Shown here in pieces: positions 33,037 through 41,923 of a DNA stretch of 64,000 bases. The notes under the pieces were generated by a model, which worked only from the letters and a program-made list of their open reading frames with translations, did no database searches and was not told the origin of the DNA. Position numbers and translations under genes: made by a program. The stretch spans positions 1 through 64,000 of the forward strand of contig NZ_JAASAD010000003.1 of NCBI RefSeq assembly GCF_012726175.1, in the 5' to 3' direction. Position 1 is the first letter of the stretch, and each line of letters opens with the position of its first letter. The DNA comes from Micromonospora sp. HNM0581. Lineage in GTDB: Bacteria; Actinomycetota; Actinomycetes; Mycobacteriales; Micromonosporaceae.

Positions 33037-33426
33037 TCAGGCGGCCCGATGCCGCAGCGTCGCCACTGTCGAGCCGGCCAGGGTGAGCAGACAGTCCGGC
33101 AGCAACCCGTCGGCGACCGCCGCGCCGAACAGCGCCCGAGCGGTGTCGAGATCGGCGTTCGCGTAAGCGCTGACGAAGCGGGCCACCCACCTGGCGTCGT
33201 ACCCGGCCTGGTCGATGCCGGGGAAGTCGAGCGCACAGGCCCCCGGCGGCACCGGATCGCCGACCATCGTCGCGGCCAGACACCACGCCACGTCGTACGC
33301 GCCGGCCAGACCGGCCCGGTCGACCACCGCGTCGAAGGTCCCTACCACCGCGTCAGGGTTCCCGTCGAGGGCCGAGCTGAGAATGACGGCAGCGTCATCG
33401 AACATCTGCTGTGGCGAGTCGGTCAC
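33037..33426 (-). CDS. Conserved hypothetical protein, helical
   Basis: About 129 aa, mainly helical and acidic (DDAAVILSSALDGNPDAVVGTFDAVVDRAG; DARWVARFVSAYANADLDTARALFG). No signal peptide, membrane segment or known motif is recognised. GTG 33426 is chosen because the sequence before it is Arg-rich and unlike coding sequence. I do not recognise the family. It is divergent from the substrate-binding lipoprotein. Confidence 0.6.
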   Translation of the reverse strand: MTDSPQQMFDDAAVILSSALDGNPDAVVGTFDAVVDRAGLAGAYDVAWCLAATMVGDPVPPGACALDFPGIDQAGYDARWVARFVSAYANADLDTARALFGAAVADGLLPDCLLTLAGSTVATLRHRAA

Positions 33427-33575
33427 GGACCGCACAGTACGGGTCCCGGTCAAGGAACTGTTGACTACTCTCCGCACATAGCGGAGGCGACCTGCGGATA
33501 GACCTGCCTCCACGCTCCCACCGCCTGTCACGGCACGCTAGTCTGCGCAGGACCTTCGCCCGAGGAAGGACGATC

Positions 33576-34934
33576 ATGCACATGTCACGCGGCTCGCGGA
33601 CGGCCATTCTCGCTGTCTGCGCCACGGTCCTGCTCGCCACCAGCGCCTGTGGGGGAGACCAGCCCGAGGAGTCGACCACCCAACAGGTGCGTCTCTACGG
33701 CACGGACGGCAACATGCTCAACTCCTACCCGGAGGCGTTGGAGGATCGTGCCGGCCTGGTCGACGGGATGAAGGGCACCACCCCGCTCACCCCGCTGCCA
33801 GACAACTTCAAGAACCGACTACGGTCCGTGGACGCGAGGTTGACGGACTACCTCTACGCCGCCGAGGCGTACGACGCGGTGCTGATCAGCGCACTCGCGG
33901 CGCAGCTCGCCGGTTCGACCAACCCCGCGGACATCGCCAAGCAGATCGTGGGCGTCACGAACGGCGGAACCACCTGCACCACGGCGAGTCAGTGCCTCCG
34001 GCTGGCCCGGCAGGGCACCGACATCGAGTACCGCAGCGTCTCTATCACCCGGGCCGGTTTCACGGACGCCGGCGAGCCGGCCACCGCCAGTTACGCCACC
34101 CTGCACTTCGACGGTCAACAGCTCAACGACGCCAAGACGGAGTTCGTCGGCGCCGGTGACGAGTCGACGGCCAGCCAGAAGTCACCGCCGAGGGCGAAGC
34201 GCCAGAACGGCAACTTCGCCGACCCGGCCAGTGGTGCGCCGTTGGTCCTTGGCGGTCTGCTCCCCAAGACCGGCGACCTGGCGCTGGCGAACCCACCGTT
34301 GGCGGCGGGTTCGGCCCTGGCACTCAAGGAGATCAACGCAGCCGGCGGGGTACTCGGTGAGGACGTCGTCTGGATCGACGGCGACGACGGCACCAGCCCG
34401 ACCGTTGCCAAGGCGACCGTGGCCAGCCACATCGACGAAGGCGTACACGTGATCATCGGTGCGGGCGGCTCGGGCATCTCCGCAGCCGTACTGCCCGACG
34501 TGGTGGACGCCGGCCTGATCCTCTTCTCTCCCTCGAACACGGCGGCCAGCCTGACCGAGGCCGAGGACGACGGCCTCTACTTCCGCACCGCCCCGCCGGA
34601 CAGTCTCCAGGGACGGGCGCTTGCCGACGTGATCCTCCGGGACGGCCCGCAGAAGATCGCCATCGTGGCGCGCGAGGACTCCTACGGCAAGGGGCTCCAG
34701 GAAGTCGTCCGGGCTGAGCTGGAACGGGCCGGATTCGGCGGCGACAAGGTGAAGCTGCTCGGCTACGAGCCTGGCGAGGACGCCGAGGCCGCCCCGATCG
34801 ACTTCGGTGCGGGTGCCGAGGAGATCAAGCAGTTCGGTGCCGACGCAGTGCTGATCATCGGCTTCAGCGAGTCTGCCGCGGTGATCCGGGCGCTCGCCGA
34901 CGCCGACGTACCGCTTGCCGCGTTGCCTTCCTGA
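33576..34934 (+). CDS. Branched-chain-amino-acid-type substrate-binding lipoprotein, apparently circularly permuted
   Basis: 452 aa with a lipoprotein signal (CATVLLATSAC, Cys 25). Residues about 36-185 look like the C-terminal half of a Peripla_BP_6 protein (YGTDGN at 41-46, AEAYDAVLISALAAQLAGSTN, GGTTCTTASQCLRLA, FTDAGEPATASYA). After a polar linker (186-222) the N-terminal half follows (LVLGGLLPKTGDLA, ALKEINAAGG, GAGGSGISAAVLPDVVDAG, IVAREDSYGKG), ending ADADVPLAALPS. In ordinary members VPL is followed directly by YGTDGN, so the termini here fall exactly at that joint. No permease or ATPase gene is adjacent. A sensing role or orphan receptor is possible. Confidence 0.82.
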   Translation: MHMSRGSRTAILAVCATVLLATSACGGDQPEESTTQQVRLYGTDGNMLNSYPEALEDRAGLVDGMKGTTPLTPLPDNFKNRLRSVDARLTDYLYAAEAYDAVLISALAAQLAGSTNPADIAKQIVGVTNGGTTCTTASQCLRLARQGTDIEYRSVSITRAGFTDAGEPATASYATLHFDGQQLNDAKTEFVGAGDESTASQKSPPRAKRQNGNFADPASGAPLVLGGLLPKTGDLALANPPLAAGSALALKEINAAGGVLGEDVVWIDGDDGTSPTVAKATVASHIDEGVHVIIGAGGSGISAAVLPDVVDAGLILFSPSNTAASLTEAEDDGLYFRTAPPDSLQGRALADVILRDGPQKIAIVAREDSYGKGLQEVVRAELERAGFGGDKVKLLGYEPGEDAEAAPIDFGAGAEEIKQFGADAVLIIGFSESAAVIRALADADVPLAALPS

Positions 34935-34946
34935 CCAGCCGACGCC

Positions 34947-34984
34947 GACGGCCGCACCGCGCCCGGTGCGGCCGTCGCTGTTTT
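34947..34984 (+). terminator. Rho-independent terminator
   Basis: GACGGCCGCACC (34947-34958) pairs with GGTGCGGCCGTC (34965-34976), followed by GCTGTTTT. It serves the substrate-binding gene. Confidence 0.85.
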
Positions 34985-34990
34985 CTGGCG

Positions 34991-35734
34991 TCAGCGCCCG
35001 TGTCGCCGTTCCAGGAACTCCGTCATCCGACGGTGCTTCTCCTCGTCGGTGAAGAGCACCGCCTGACTTACCAGGTCAAGCTGTGGATGCGCGGCGGTCG
35101 GGGCGTCGACGGCGATTTTCGTCAGTCGCAGCGCCAACGTCGAACCCTTCGCCATCTCGTCGATCAGACCGTGTGCCGTCGGCAGCAGCTCGGCTGGCGG
35201 GTCCACCACCCGGTTCACCAGACCGATCCGTAGCGCCTCCGCCGCGTCCACCCGCCGGCCGGTGAACAACAGCTCCTTGGCCAACGCCTCACCCACCAGC
35301 GCCGGCAGCCGGTGGGTGGCTCCGGCACCGGCCAGGATGCCGAGCCGTACCTCCGGCTGGCCGAAGACCGCCCGCGCAGAGCAGACCCGAAGATCGCAGG
35401 CGTACGCCAGTTCGGCGCCGCCGCCAAGGGCCGGGCCGTCGATCGCCGCCACGGTCGGCATCGGCAACGCCCGGATCCGGGCGAACGCAGCCGAGTTGAT
35501 GGCGGCCAGGGCGTCCAGCCGACCCCGCTCCCGCAGCTGGGCGATGTCCGCCCCGCTGGCGAAGATCCCGTCGGTGCCACCGGTCAGCAGCAGCATCCGG
35601 GGGTGTGTCTCCAACTCGGCGCAGACCTGGTGCAGGGCCGCTGTCAGGTCGGCGTCGATGGCGTTGCGCTTCTCCGGCCGATCCAGCGTGACCACCAGCC
35701 GATCCGGCCGCTCCTCGACCCGCAGTCCACTCAT
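34991..35734 (-). CDS. Enoyl-CoA hydratase/isomerase
   Basis: 247 aa crotonase-fold enzyme. IFASGADIAQL and ALGGGAELAYACDLRV form the CoA/oxyanion region; both catalytic Glu are visible, in GGGAELAYACD and FGQPEVRLG. It hydrates trans-2-enoyl-CoA in beta-oxidation. ATG 35734 overlaps the upstream dehydrogenase stop as ATGA, so the two form an operon encoding consecutive beta-oxidation steps. Confidence 0.9.
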   Translation of the reverse strand: MSGLRVEERPDRLVVTLDRPEKRNAIDADLTAALHQVCAELETHPRMLLLTGGTDGIFASGADIAQLRERGRLDALAAINSAAFARIRALPMPTVAAIDGPALGGGAELAYACDLRVCSARAVFGQPEVRLGILAGAGATHRLPALVGEALAKELLFTGRRVDAAEALRIGLVNRVVDPPAELLPTAHGLIDEMAKGSTLALRLTKIAVDAPTAAHPQLDLVSQAVLFTDEEKHRRMTEFLERRHGR

Positions 35735-36672
35735 CGTGCCGCCTCCGCCGAGCCCACGCCGTCCGGAACCGATCCGGTGGGAGAGCGCTGGGCGGGGTCG
35801 ACCGCTTCGCCGTCGTCGGAGCGGACCCCGTCGGTCCACCGGTAGAAGCCGTGCCCGGACTTCTTGCCCAACCGGCCGGCGGCAACCAGCTCCACAAGCA
35901 GCGGTGGCGGCGTGAAACGGTCCCCGTACGCGGCCTGCAACGTACGCGCGATGTCCAGGCGAACGTCCAGGCCGACCAGGTCGGTCAGCTCCAGCGGGCC
36001 GACCGGGTGCCGGTACCCGAGCACCATCGCCTTGTCGATGTCGGCAGGGCTGGCCACCCCGTCGGCGACCATCCGGATCGCCTCCAGGCCAAGGGTCACG
36101 CCGAGCCGTGACGTGGCGAATCCCGGCATGTCGCGTACCACGACGGGGTCCTTGCCCAGCCGGTCGGCGAGGGCCACGGCCGCGTCGGTGGTCTCCGCCG
36201 CGGTCGCCGGTCCCACCACGATCTCCAGCAGGGCCATCGCCCAGACCGGGTTGAAGAAGTGCAGCCCGCAGAACCGCTCCGGCCGGGTCAGCCCCGCCGC
36301 GAGATCGGCGATCGGGATGCTCGAGGTGTTACTGCCCAGCAGGGCAGGGCGCAACGCCTCCGCCTCGGCGAGCACAGCCCGCTTGAGGTCGGCCCGTTCC
36401 GGTACCGCCTCCACGATCACGTCCGGTGCCGGGGCGACCTCGGCGAGCCCAGTCCGGAGGGTGACCCGCCCCCGGTTGTCCTCGGCCTGGCCGGCGCTGA
36501 GCCTGCCCCGGCGCACGGCCCGCTGCCAGATTTCGGCGAGTCGCTGTCCGGCGGCCTCGGCGCGCTCCCGGTCCACCTCGACCAGTTCCACGGCAAGGCC
36601 ACTGCCGGCTGCCACGTACGCGATGCCGAGACCCATCGTGCCGGCACCCACCACCACGAACCGATCAGTCAT
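35731..36672 (-). CDS. 3-hydroxyacyl-CoA (3-hydroxybutyryl-CoA) dehydrogenase
   Basis: 313 aa. The NAD-binding motif is VVVGAGTMGLGIAYVAAGSG. The catalytic His lies in CGLHFFNPVWAM and the Glu in LLEIVVGP; FATSRLGVTLGLEAIRMV and the C-terminal VGPLELTDLVGLDV are typical of HBDH/FadB2. It oxidises L-3-hydroxyacyl-CoA. ATG 36672 is the conserved start; the open frame extends 14 codons further without support. C-terminal Ala/Glu-rich tail overlaps the hydratase start. Confidence 0.9.
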   Translation of the reverse strand: MTDRFVVVGAGTMGLGIAYVAAGSGLAVELVEVDRERAEAAGQRLAEIWQRAVRRGRLSAGQAEDNRGRVTLRTGLAEVAPAPDVIVEAVPERADLKRAVLAEAEALRPALLGSNTSSIPIADLAAGLTRPERFCGLHFFNPVWAMALLEIVVGPATAAETTDAAVALADRLGKDPVVVRDMPGFATSRLGVTLGLEAIRMVADGVASPADIDKAMVLGYRHPVGPLELTDLVGLDVRLDIARTLQAAYGDRFTPPPLLVELVAAGRLGKKSGHGFYRWTDGVRSDDGEAVDPAQRSPTGSVPDGVGSAEAAR

Positions 36673-36866
36673 CGCGACACCACCGCACCGTGAGGATGGG
36701 TCACCCGCTGACACTTCCGGCGCGCGGGGTCACCGCCACGCCGGGTGTCGAGCCGTACGCTCCGCTCAGTCATGTTGCGACCCTATGCAGCGCCGGCAGT
36801 GACGCCATGCGTGGGGGCGGGCGGGATCGGGTACAGACCGCCGACAACCGAGGGAAGGACGAGCAG

Positions 36867-37163
36867 ATGAGCCAGGCACCGGAGACCGTGGACGCCGCGG
36901 GCGCCGAGGGGACCGTCGAGACGCGCGGCGACGAGCGCGTCGAACTGCTACGTGCCGACACCAACAACGACGGTCGTACCGACGTGTGGGTGGTGGACAC
37001 CGACGGCGACGGCAAGGCCGACCTGTTCCAGTTCGACACCGACGGGGACGGCAAGGTGGACATCACGATGGTCGACATCGACGAGGACGGCCAGCCCGAC
37101 GAGATCGTCGACGGCGACGGTGGTCTTCCCCCAGAGCAGCTTCCGCCGACCATCCACGTCTGA
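36867..37163 (+). CDS. Small acidic calcium-binding-repeat protein
   Basis: 98 aa from ATG 36867 with GGGAAGGA upstream. Residues about 32-85 are tandem Asp-rich loops: DTNNDGRTD, DTDGDGKAD, DTDGDGKVD, DIDEDGQPD, DGDGG, the D-x-D/N-x-D-G pattern of EF-hand or thrombospondin type-3 loops. No signal peptide or membrane segment is seen, so it is probably cytoplasmic, where it may buffer or sense Ca2+. Not part of an evident operon; a strong hairpin follows. Confidence 0.8.
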   Translation: MSQAPETVDAAGAEGTVETRGDERVELLRADTNNDGRTDVWVVDTDGDGKADLFQFDTDGDGKVDITMVDIDEDGQPDEIVDGDGGLPPEQLPPTIHV

Positions 37164-37169
37164 GGTGCG

Positions 37170-37205
37170 AGGAAGGGCACCCTGTCGGGAACAGGGGCCC
37201 TTCCT
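37170..37205. terminator. Strong hairpin terminator
   Basis: The arm at 37170-37185 (AGGAAGGGCACCCTGT) pairs with 37191-37205 (ACAGGGGCCCTTCCT) with one bulged base. It is between convergent genes. Confidence 0.8.
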
Positions 37206-37233
37206 GACGCCTCCGTTGCACGCCCTTGCCGCC

Positions 37234-38022
37234 TCAGCGGTTCAGTTGCAGGGTCGCCAGGTAGTACGGGGCGTCGCGGTTGTCGACGTCGACCAACCGC
37301 CAGGGGGAGCCGTGCACCAGCTCGGCGAGTTCCTCAGGTGTACAGACGAGGTAGTCGAACCAGGGCGTACCCAGCTCGCGGTAGCGCAGTCGCAGTCGCA
37401 GCTGCCCGCCCAGGCGGCCCCGCCGTCGGTTGTGCTCGTGGTACGTGGTGTGGACCGGGTCCCGGGTGCCGTACGGGTCGGTGCCGTGGGCGATCACCTG
37501 CGCGCCGGGGCGGGCCAGGGCTGCCAGCGCGGCGAGGAAGACCGGAGCGCGTTCCCGCCCTTCCATCAGGCCCAGGTTGTTACCGAGGAGCAGGAAGGTG
37601 TCGTAGCGCCGCCCACTGACGGCGTGCTCGTCGACGGTGGCGTGCACCAGGTCGTGTACGCCCCGGCGACGGCACACCTGCAACGCACCGGCCGAGGTGT
37701 CCAACCCGGTGACCGGTGCGCCCCGCTCCTGCAACAGCAGTGCGATGCGCCCGCCGCCGACTCCCACGTCCAGCGTCGTGCCGCGTACCCGGTCGACAGC
37801 ACGATGGTCGTGCGGCTGCCATTCCTGCGGTCCGTCGAGGTAGTGGGCGGCCGGTGCGCCGTTGACCAGTCCGTCGTCCCGCTCGATGATCTCGATGACC
37901 GGTCGGGGCAGGCGCCCGCCGGCCAGCGGTCGGGGGCCGGTGCCCCTCGCCACGGCAAACGCGTCGCGCAGCAGTTCCCCGAAGACGTCACCGATCCGTG
38001 GCTCCCCCGTCACGTACTTCAC
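37234..38022 (-). CDS. Class I SAM-dependent methyltransferase
   Basis: 262 aa. Motif I is TLDVGVGGGRIALLLQERG, followed by VTGLDTS (acidic residue), LLLGNNLGLMEG and a LARPGAQVIAHG post-motif. The substrate is unknown. GTG 38022 begins the similarity. It is divergent from the PPOX gene, with only 45 bp between the starts. Confidence 0.8.
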   Translation of the reverse strand: MKYVTGEPRIGDVFGELLRDAFAVARGTGPRPLAGGRLPRPVIEIIERDDGLVNGAPAAHYLDGPQEWQPHDHRAVDRVRGTTLDVGVGGGRIALLLQERGAPVTGLDTSAGALQVCRRRGVHDLVHATVDEHAVSGRRYDTFLLLGNNLGLMEGRERAPVFLAALAALARPGAQVIAHGTDPYGTRDPVHTTYHEHNRRRGRLGGQLRLRLRYRELGTPWFDYLVCTPEELAELVHGSPWRLVDVDNRDAPYYLATLQLNR

Positions 38023-38067
38023 GCTATCCGACCGGCCGGTCGGTCACCGGGCCCGTATCCTGGCGGC

Positions 38068-38448
38068 GTGACAACGTTGGACCGCCTCTCAGCCGAGAAG
38101 TACATCCTCCTGACGACGTTCCGCAAGGACGGTCGTGCGGTGCCTACCCCGGTCTGGGCGGTCCGCGACGGCGATGCCCTGGCGGTGTGGTCGGCGGCCG
38201 ACGCCGGCAAGGTGAAACGAATCCGTCGTGGTGGACACGTCACGGTGGCTCCCTGCGACGTGCGTGGCCGCCCGCACGGCGAGGCAGTGCCTGCTCGGGC
38301 GAGCCTGTACGACCCCGGGGCGACCAACCGGATCCGTGGCCTGATCAAACAGAAGTACCGGGTGATCGGCCGGCTGACTCTGCTCGGCAGCCGGCTACGC
38401 CGGGGCGAGGGTGGCACCGTGGGCATCAGGGTCGAGCTGACCGACTGA
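38068..38448 (+). CDS. PPOX-class (FMN/F420) oxidoreductase family protein
   Basis: 126 aa split-barrel protein: LSAEKYILLTTFRKDGRAVPTPVW, ALAVWSAADAGKVKRIRRGGHVTVAPCD and RIRGLIKQKYRVIGRL. Actinobacterial members of this size often bind F420 or FMN. GTG 38068 is the conserved start. The precise cofactor and substrate are not determined. Confidence 0.8.
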   Translation: MTTLDRLSAEKYILLTTFRKDGRAVPTPVWAVRDGDALAVWSAADAGKVKRIRRGGHVTVAPCDVRGRPHGEAVPARASLYDPGATNRIRGLIKQKYRVIGRLTLLGSRLRRGEGGTVGIRVELTD

Positions 38449-38496
38449 ACGACTTCTTCGCCGCCGCCCCGAGTTGGCGGAGCGACCGTGAACATG

Positions 38497-38531
38497 CCGA
38501 AGGGCGGCGGAACGGATCCGCCGCCCTTCGG
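38497..38531. terminator. Perfect 15-bp bidirectional hairpin
   Basis: CCGAAGGGCGGCGGA (38497-38511) pairs perfectly with TCCGCCGCCCTTCGG (38517-38531) with a 5-nt loop, between the convergent PPOX gene and bldC. Confidence 0.85.
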
Positions 38532-38556
38532 GTAGCTCTGTCTATCGAATGTGTGG

Positions 38557-38766
38557 TCAGTCCCCTTGGCGCTGCTGCGGAATCTGCCCCTGCAGAAGCG
38601 CCCTGACCTCAGACTCGCGGTATCGGCGGTGACCGCCGAGGGTCCGGATGGCGCTCAGCTTGCCAGCCTTCGCCCAACGGGTCACCGTTTTCGGGTCGAC
38701 ACGGAACATCGACGCTACCTCGGCCGGTGTGAGTAGCGGCTCTGGTTCGTGCGTTCGCGATGCCAT
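38557..38766 (-). CDS. bldC: Developmental regulator BldC (MerR-like winged helix)
   Basis: 69 aa, the length of BldC. The sequence LLTPAEVASMFRVDPKTVTR followed by WAKAGKLSAIRTLGGHRRYR is nearly the same as the known Streptomyces protein. BldC binds head-to-tail oligomers on AT-rich direct repeats and delays differentiation. GGAGGAG lies just before ATG 38766. The conserved neighbour order bldC / hypothetical / vdh is retained, supporting orthology. Confidence 0.95.
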   Translation of the reverse strand: MASRTHEPEPLLTPAEVASMFRVDPKTVTRWAKAGKLSAIRTLGGHRRYRESEVRALLQGQIPQQRQGD

Positions 38767-39018
38767 CGGTCACTCCTCCACATGTATAGACATCGGCCGG
38801 GGTCCCGCCGGCCGACGCGTCTCCCATGGTCCGGCTAGTCCCCGATGTCCGACATGGGCCGAACGGCCGAACGTCCCTAGACGGACGGATGAACCATGCC
38901 CGATTTATCAGACTTTCATACCCTAGAAAGTACCTTATTCGGACTCATGATCACGGTTCGTGATGCGTCAACTACGAGATGGTCTCGTTTCTGGCACCGA
39001 AACTGGTACATTGCCGAC
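38767..39018. other. AT-richer region upstream of bldC
   Basis: About 250 bp with visibly lower GC between about 38885 and 39020 and no gene. It is the upstream region of bldC and the end of the minus-strand gene before it. BldC-type autoregulatory sites would be expected here, but I could not define one. Confidence 0.4.
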
Positions 39019-39858
39019 CTAATTGCAGCGCTCCAAAAGTTGCACTGCACGCCACCGCGCGACCAACTTGTCGTAAGCCGCCGATGCTTCGTCCGCCTCA
39101 CCGCGCGACAACCCGGCGAGCCCGGCGGCCACCAGTTCCGGCGAGTCGTCCCCGGCCAACGTCTCGTCCGAGAGCAACTCGACCAATCCGCCGTAGTCGA
39201 GTTCCACGATCGAGCGCGGATGGAACTCCTCGAGCCAGCGAGCTGCCTCCTCGACCGCATCCGTGATCGGCGCGTCGCCGACCGACTTTCGCAGCACCGC
39301 GAGCGCCCGGGACGAGCGGCGGCGAGCCTTGGAGATCTCCGTCCGGTAGCGCAGCGAGCGCCGGTCGGGGACGGTCACGTGGTTGCGCTCCTGCGCCTCG
39401 AAGAGTACGAACCAACGCAGCGGCACCCCCCAGGTCGCGGTCTGCTCGTGCACCCGGGGAACGCCGTGCTCCAGCACCCGGGCCCCGCTGCGCCAGTCCT
39501 CCACCACGGCCTTGGCCTGCCCGGCCAGCACCGGCGGCACGAAGGCGTCGGCCAACACCGGCGGTACGCCCTCCCGCGCGCTCAACGCCGCCTCAGCCAC
39601 CCGGATCCGCAGGTTCCACGGACACACCAGCAGCGCCTCGTCGGTTTCCAACACGTACGCCTCGTCCGGCAGATCCGGTAGCCGAGTCCAGCCGGCACCA
39701 AGCGCCTCGATGACCGCGGTCCGCTGTCGGCCGGGCCCCTCGACCGGCGCAACAGCCCGCCCCTGCTCGACATACCGACGCCAGAAGGACTGGCGATCCC
39801 GGTCGAAGGCAGTCAGCGGCTCGTACACGCGCAGGTATGAAGCGAAGAGCGACGGCAC
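39019..39858 (-). CDS. Conserved hypothetical protein between bldC and vdh
   Basis: 279 aa from GTG 39858; the reading frame remains open upstream, but residues there are Arg/Pro-rich and unlike coding. The protein begins PSLFASYLRVYEPLTAFDRDRQSFW, has DLPDEAYVLETDEALLVCPWNLRIRVAEAAL in the middle and a charged helical C-terminus (ELDYGGLVELLSDETLAGDD). No catalytic motif is recognised. Its position between bldC and valine dehydrogenase is conserved in actinomycetes, so it is a true gene. Cytoplasmic, function unknown. Confidence 0.8.
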   Translation of the reverse strand: MPSLFASYLRVYEPLTAFDRDRQSFWRRYVEQGRAVAPVEGPGRQRTAVIEALGAGWTRLPDLPDEAYVLETDEALLVCPWNLRIRVAEAALSAREGVPPVLADAFVPPVLAGQAKAVVEDWRSGARVLEHGVPRVHEQTATWGVPLRWFVLFEAQERNHVTVPDRRSLRYRTEISKARRRSSRALAVLRKSVGDAPITDAVEEAARWLEEFHPRSIVELDYGGLVELLSDETLAGDDSPELVAAGLAGLSRGEADEASAAYDKLVARWRAVQLLERCN

Positions 39859-40186
39859 GGCGCGATCCTCCCACGAACGGCAAGCCGAGCGTTGCTCGGC
39901 GTCACCGGAGGGCACTGCGCGGGGGCGGGAAACGCCCGGGTCGGGGTCGCGCAGGCCGGTAACACCGCGCTGGTCAGGACAGCGACGACGGCCCCACCAC
40001 CCGCGATGAGGGCGGACCGGCCCCGCTGGCGGCGGACCGGGCCGGACCGCCCGCAGGGCGGGACGGCGACGACTGGGTGGAGCGGCGCCGCGCACGCCGA
40101 GACTAGGCTCGCAACACCGGCAGCATCCCCGCCGGGTTGACCAGGTCCGCGCCTCACAAGGGCGCCCGCCGACACAGGAGCCAGTC
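39859..40186. other. Divergent intergenic region before vdh
   Basis: 328 bp, very GC-rich. A minus-strand frame could encode a short secreted peptide with a hydrophobic core ending LPAC, but it lacks a good ribosome-binding site and overlaps the preceding gene, so it is not called. The region must hold the vdh promoter; ACAGGAG precedes ATG 40187. Confidence 0.45.
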
Positions 40187-41269
40187 ATGGGCGTATTCGC
40201 CACCACGGACGACCCGGCGTCCACGGGTCACGAGCAGGTCGTGTTCTGCCAGGACAAGCAGACCGGCCTGAAGGCGATCATCGGTATCTACTCCACCGCC
40301 CTGGGCCCCGCCCTCGGCGGCACCCGGTTCTACCCGTACGACAGCGAGGAGGCCGCCCTCGCCGACGTGCTCGACCTGTCCCGCGGCATGGCGTACAAGA
40401 ACGCCCTCGCCGGTCTGGATCTGGGCGGCGGCAAGGCGGTCATCTGGGGTGCCCCTGAGCAGATCAAGTCCGAGGCACTGCTGCGCGCCTACGGTCGTTT
40501 CGTGGAGTCGTTGGGCGGTCGCTACTACACCGCGTGTGACGTCGGCACCTACGTGTCGGACATGGACGTGATCGCCCGGGAGACCAGGTACGTCACCGGC
40601 CGCAGCGTCGAGCACGGCGGGGCGGGCGACTCCTCGATCCTCACCGCCTGGGGTGTGTTCCAGGGCATGCGGGCCGCGGCCGAGCACGTCTGGGGCGGAC
40701 CGACGCTGCACGGTCGACGGGTCGGCGTCGCCGGGCTGGGCAAGGTCGGAAAGTATCTCGTCGGTCACCTGCTGGAGGACGGGGCCGAGGTGATCGCCAC
40801 CGACGTCAACCCCCGGGCCCTGGACTGGGCGCGTACCACCCACCCCGAGATCCACCTTGTCGACGACGTCTCCGCACTGGTCGCCGCCGAGATCGACGTG
40901 TACGCCCCATGCGCCCTCGGTGGCGCCCTGGACGACGACACGGTGGCGGTTCTACGGGCGAGAGTGGTCGCCGGTGCGGCGAACAACCAACTCGCGCACT
41001 CCGGCGTGGAGAAGCTGCTCGCCGATCGGGGCATCCTCTACGCGCCCGATTACGTGGTGAACGCCGGCGGTGTGATTCAGGTCGCGGACGAAATCGAAGG
41101 CTTCGACTTCGGCCGGGCCAAGATGCGCGCGACCCGGATCTTCGACACCACGCGGGAGATCCTCCACCTCGCCGAAACCGACGGTGTGCCACCGGCCGTG
41201 GCGGCGGACCGGCTGGCCGAGCGACGAATGGCCGAGATCGGTCGCTTGCGCGCCATCCACCTGCGGTGA
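40187..41269 (+). CDS. vdh: Valine/leucine (Glu/Leu/Phe/Val) dehydrogenase
   Basis: 360 aa. [40 protein letters not shown] (catalytic Lys region) and [17 protein letters not shown] (Rossmann) are typical. NNQLAH and [12 protein letters not shown] close the C-terminal domain. It oxidatively deaminates branched-chain amino acids, supplying precursors for fatty acids and polyketides. The synteny with bldC matches Streptomyces vdh, hence the symbol; leucine or phenylalanine preference is possible. Confidence 0.9.
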   Translation: MGVFATTDDPASTGHEQVVFCQDKQTGLKAIIGIYSTALGPALGGTRFYPYDSEEAALADVLDLSRGMAYKNALAGLDLGGGKAVIWGAPEQIKSEALLRAYGRFVESLGGRYYTACDVGTYVSDMDVIARETRYVTGRSVEHGGAGDSSILTAWGVFQGMRAAAEHVWGGPTLHGRRVGVAGLGKVGKYLVGHLLEDGAEVIATDVNPRALDWARTTHPEIHLVDDVSALVAAEIDVYAPCALGGALDDDTVAVLRARVVAGAANNQLAHSGVEKLLADRGILYAPDYVVNAGGVIQVADEIEGFDFGRAKMRATRIFDTTREILHLAETDGVPPAVAADRLAERRMAEIGRLRAIHLR

Positions 41270-41280
41270 CGGCGTACCGT

Positions 41281-41309
41281 CGGGGCGGGCCTCGGGTGGA
41301 CCCGCCCCG
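41281..41309. terminator. Hairpin after vdh
   Basis: CGGGGCGGG (41281-41289) pairs with CCCGCCCCG (41301-41309). No T-tract. Confidence 0.5.
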
Positions 41310-41563
41310 CCTGGTCCGCCTTGCGAACCTGGGATTCGACGCTTTCGCGCTCAATTCACCCCAGGTCAGGACCGCTACCCGCACCACTCCTTACCCGGTA
41401 CACTGGGTGACGTCCTGACAACCGCAACGCGCGGTCGTGGTCGAAGGTAACCCGAGGTGCCGAACAGCGGCATCCCCATGTACCGTAAGAGCCACGAGAG
41501 ATGCCTGACGTCATCGGGGCCCGCCTTCGGGCTGCCCCGCATTCTGTGCGAGGGGGTCGAGCC

Positions 41564-41776
41564 ATGGGGCGCGGCCGTGCTAAGGCCAAGCAGACAAAGG
41601 TGGCCCGGGAGCTGAAGTACCACTCCCCGAACACCGACCTCGCCGCCTTGCAGCGAGAACTCGGCGGCAGCGGCAAGTCGGACCGCAACTTCGACGACGA
41701 CTACAAAGAGTACGTCGACGATGACGAGGACGACTCCGACGACGACCCGGACAACTGGGTCCGTCCGACCCGCTGA
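41564..41776 (+). CDS. DUF3073 protein
   Basis: 70 aa. MGRGRAKAKQTKVARELKYH then SPNTDLAALQREL, followed by an Asp-rich tail, is the signature of DUF3073, a small protein found only in actinobacteria. The role is unknown. ATG 41564 is chosen because the family begins with GRGRAKAKQ and GAGGGGG precedes it. Confidence 0.92.
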   Translation: MGRGRAKAKQTKVARELKYHSPNTDLAALQRELGGSGKSDRNFDDDYKEYVDDDEDDSDDDPDNWVRPTR

Positions 41777-41790
41777 CCCCCGGTCGCATC

Positions 41791-41818
41791 TGAGCACGCG
41801 GCGACGCCCGCGTGCTCA
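41791..41818. terminator. Hairpin after DUF3073 gene
   Basis: TGAGCACGCGG (41791-41801) pairs perfectly with CCGCGTGCTCA (41808-41818) over a 6-nt loop, between convergent genes. Confidence 0.7.
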
Positions 41819-41923
41819 CGCATGTGTCCGTTACGCAGCGGCGTGCAGCACCCGACGAGCCGGGGGCCCATCACGACCGGATGACGCTCCGGCAGCGTGA
41901 CGGGCCCCTCGGCACCGACAGGA

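Noticed and set aside
39813..40175. Minus-strand frame with a lipoprotein-like segment ending LPAC
   Set aside because: No good ribosome-binding site; it overlaps the conserved hypothetical gene in another frame, and the rest is Arg/Pro-rich. Left as a possibility only.
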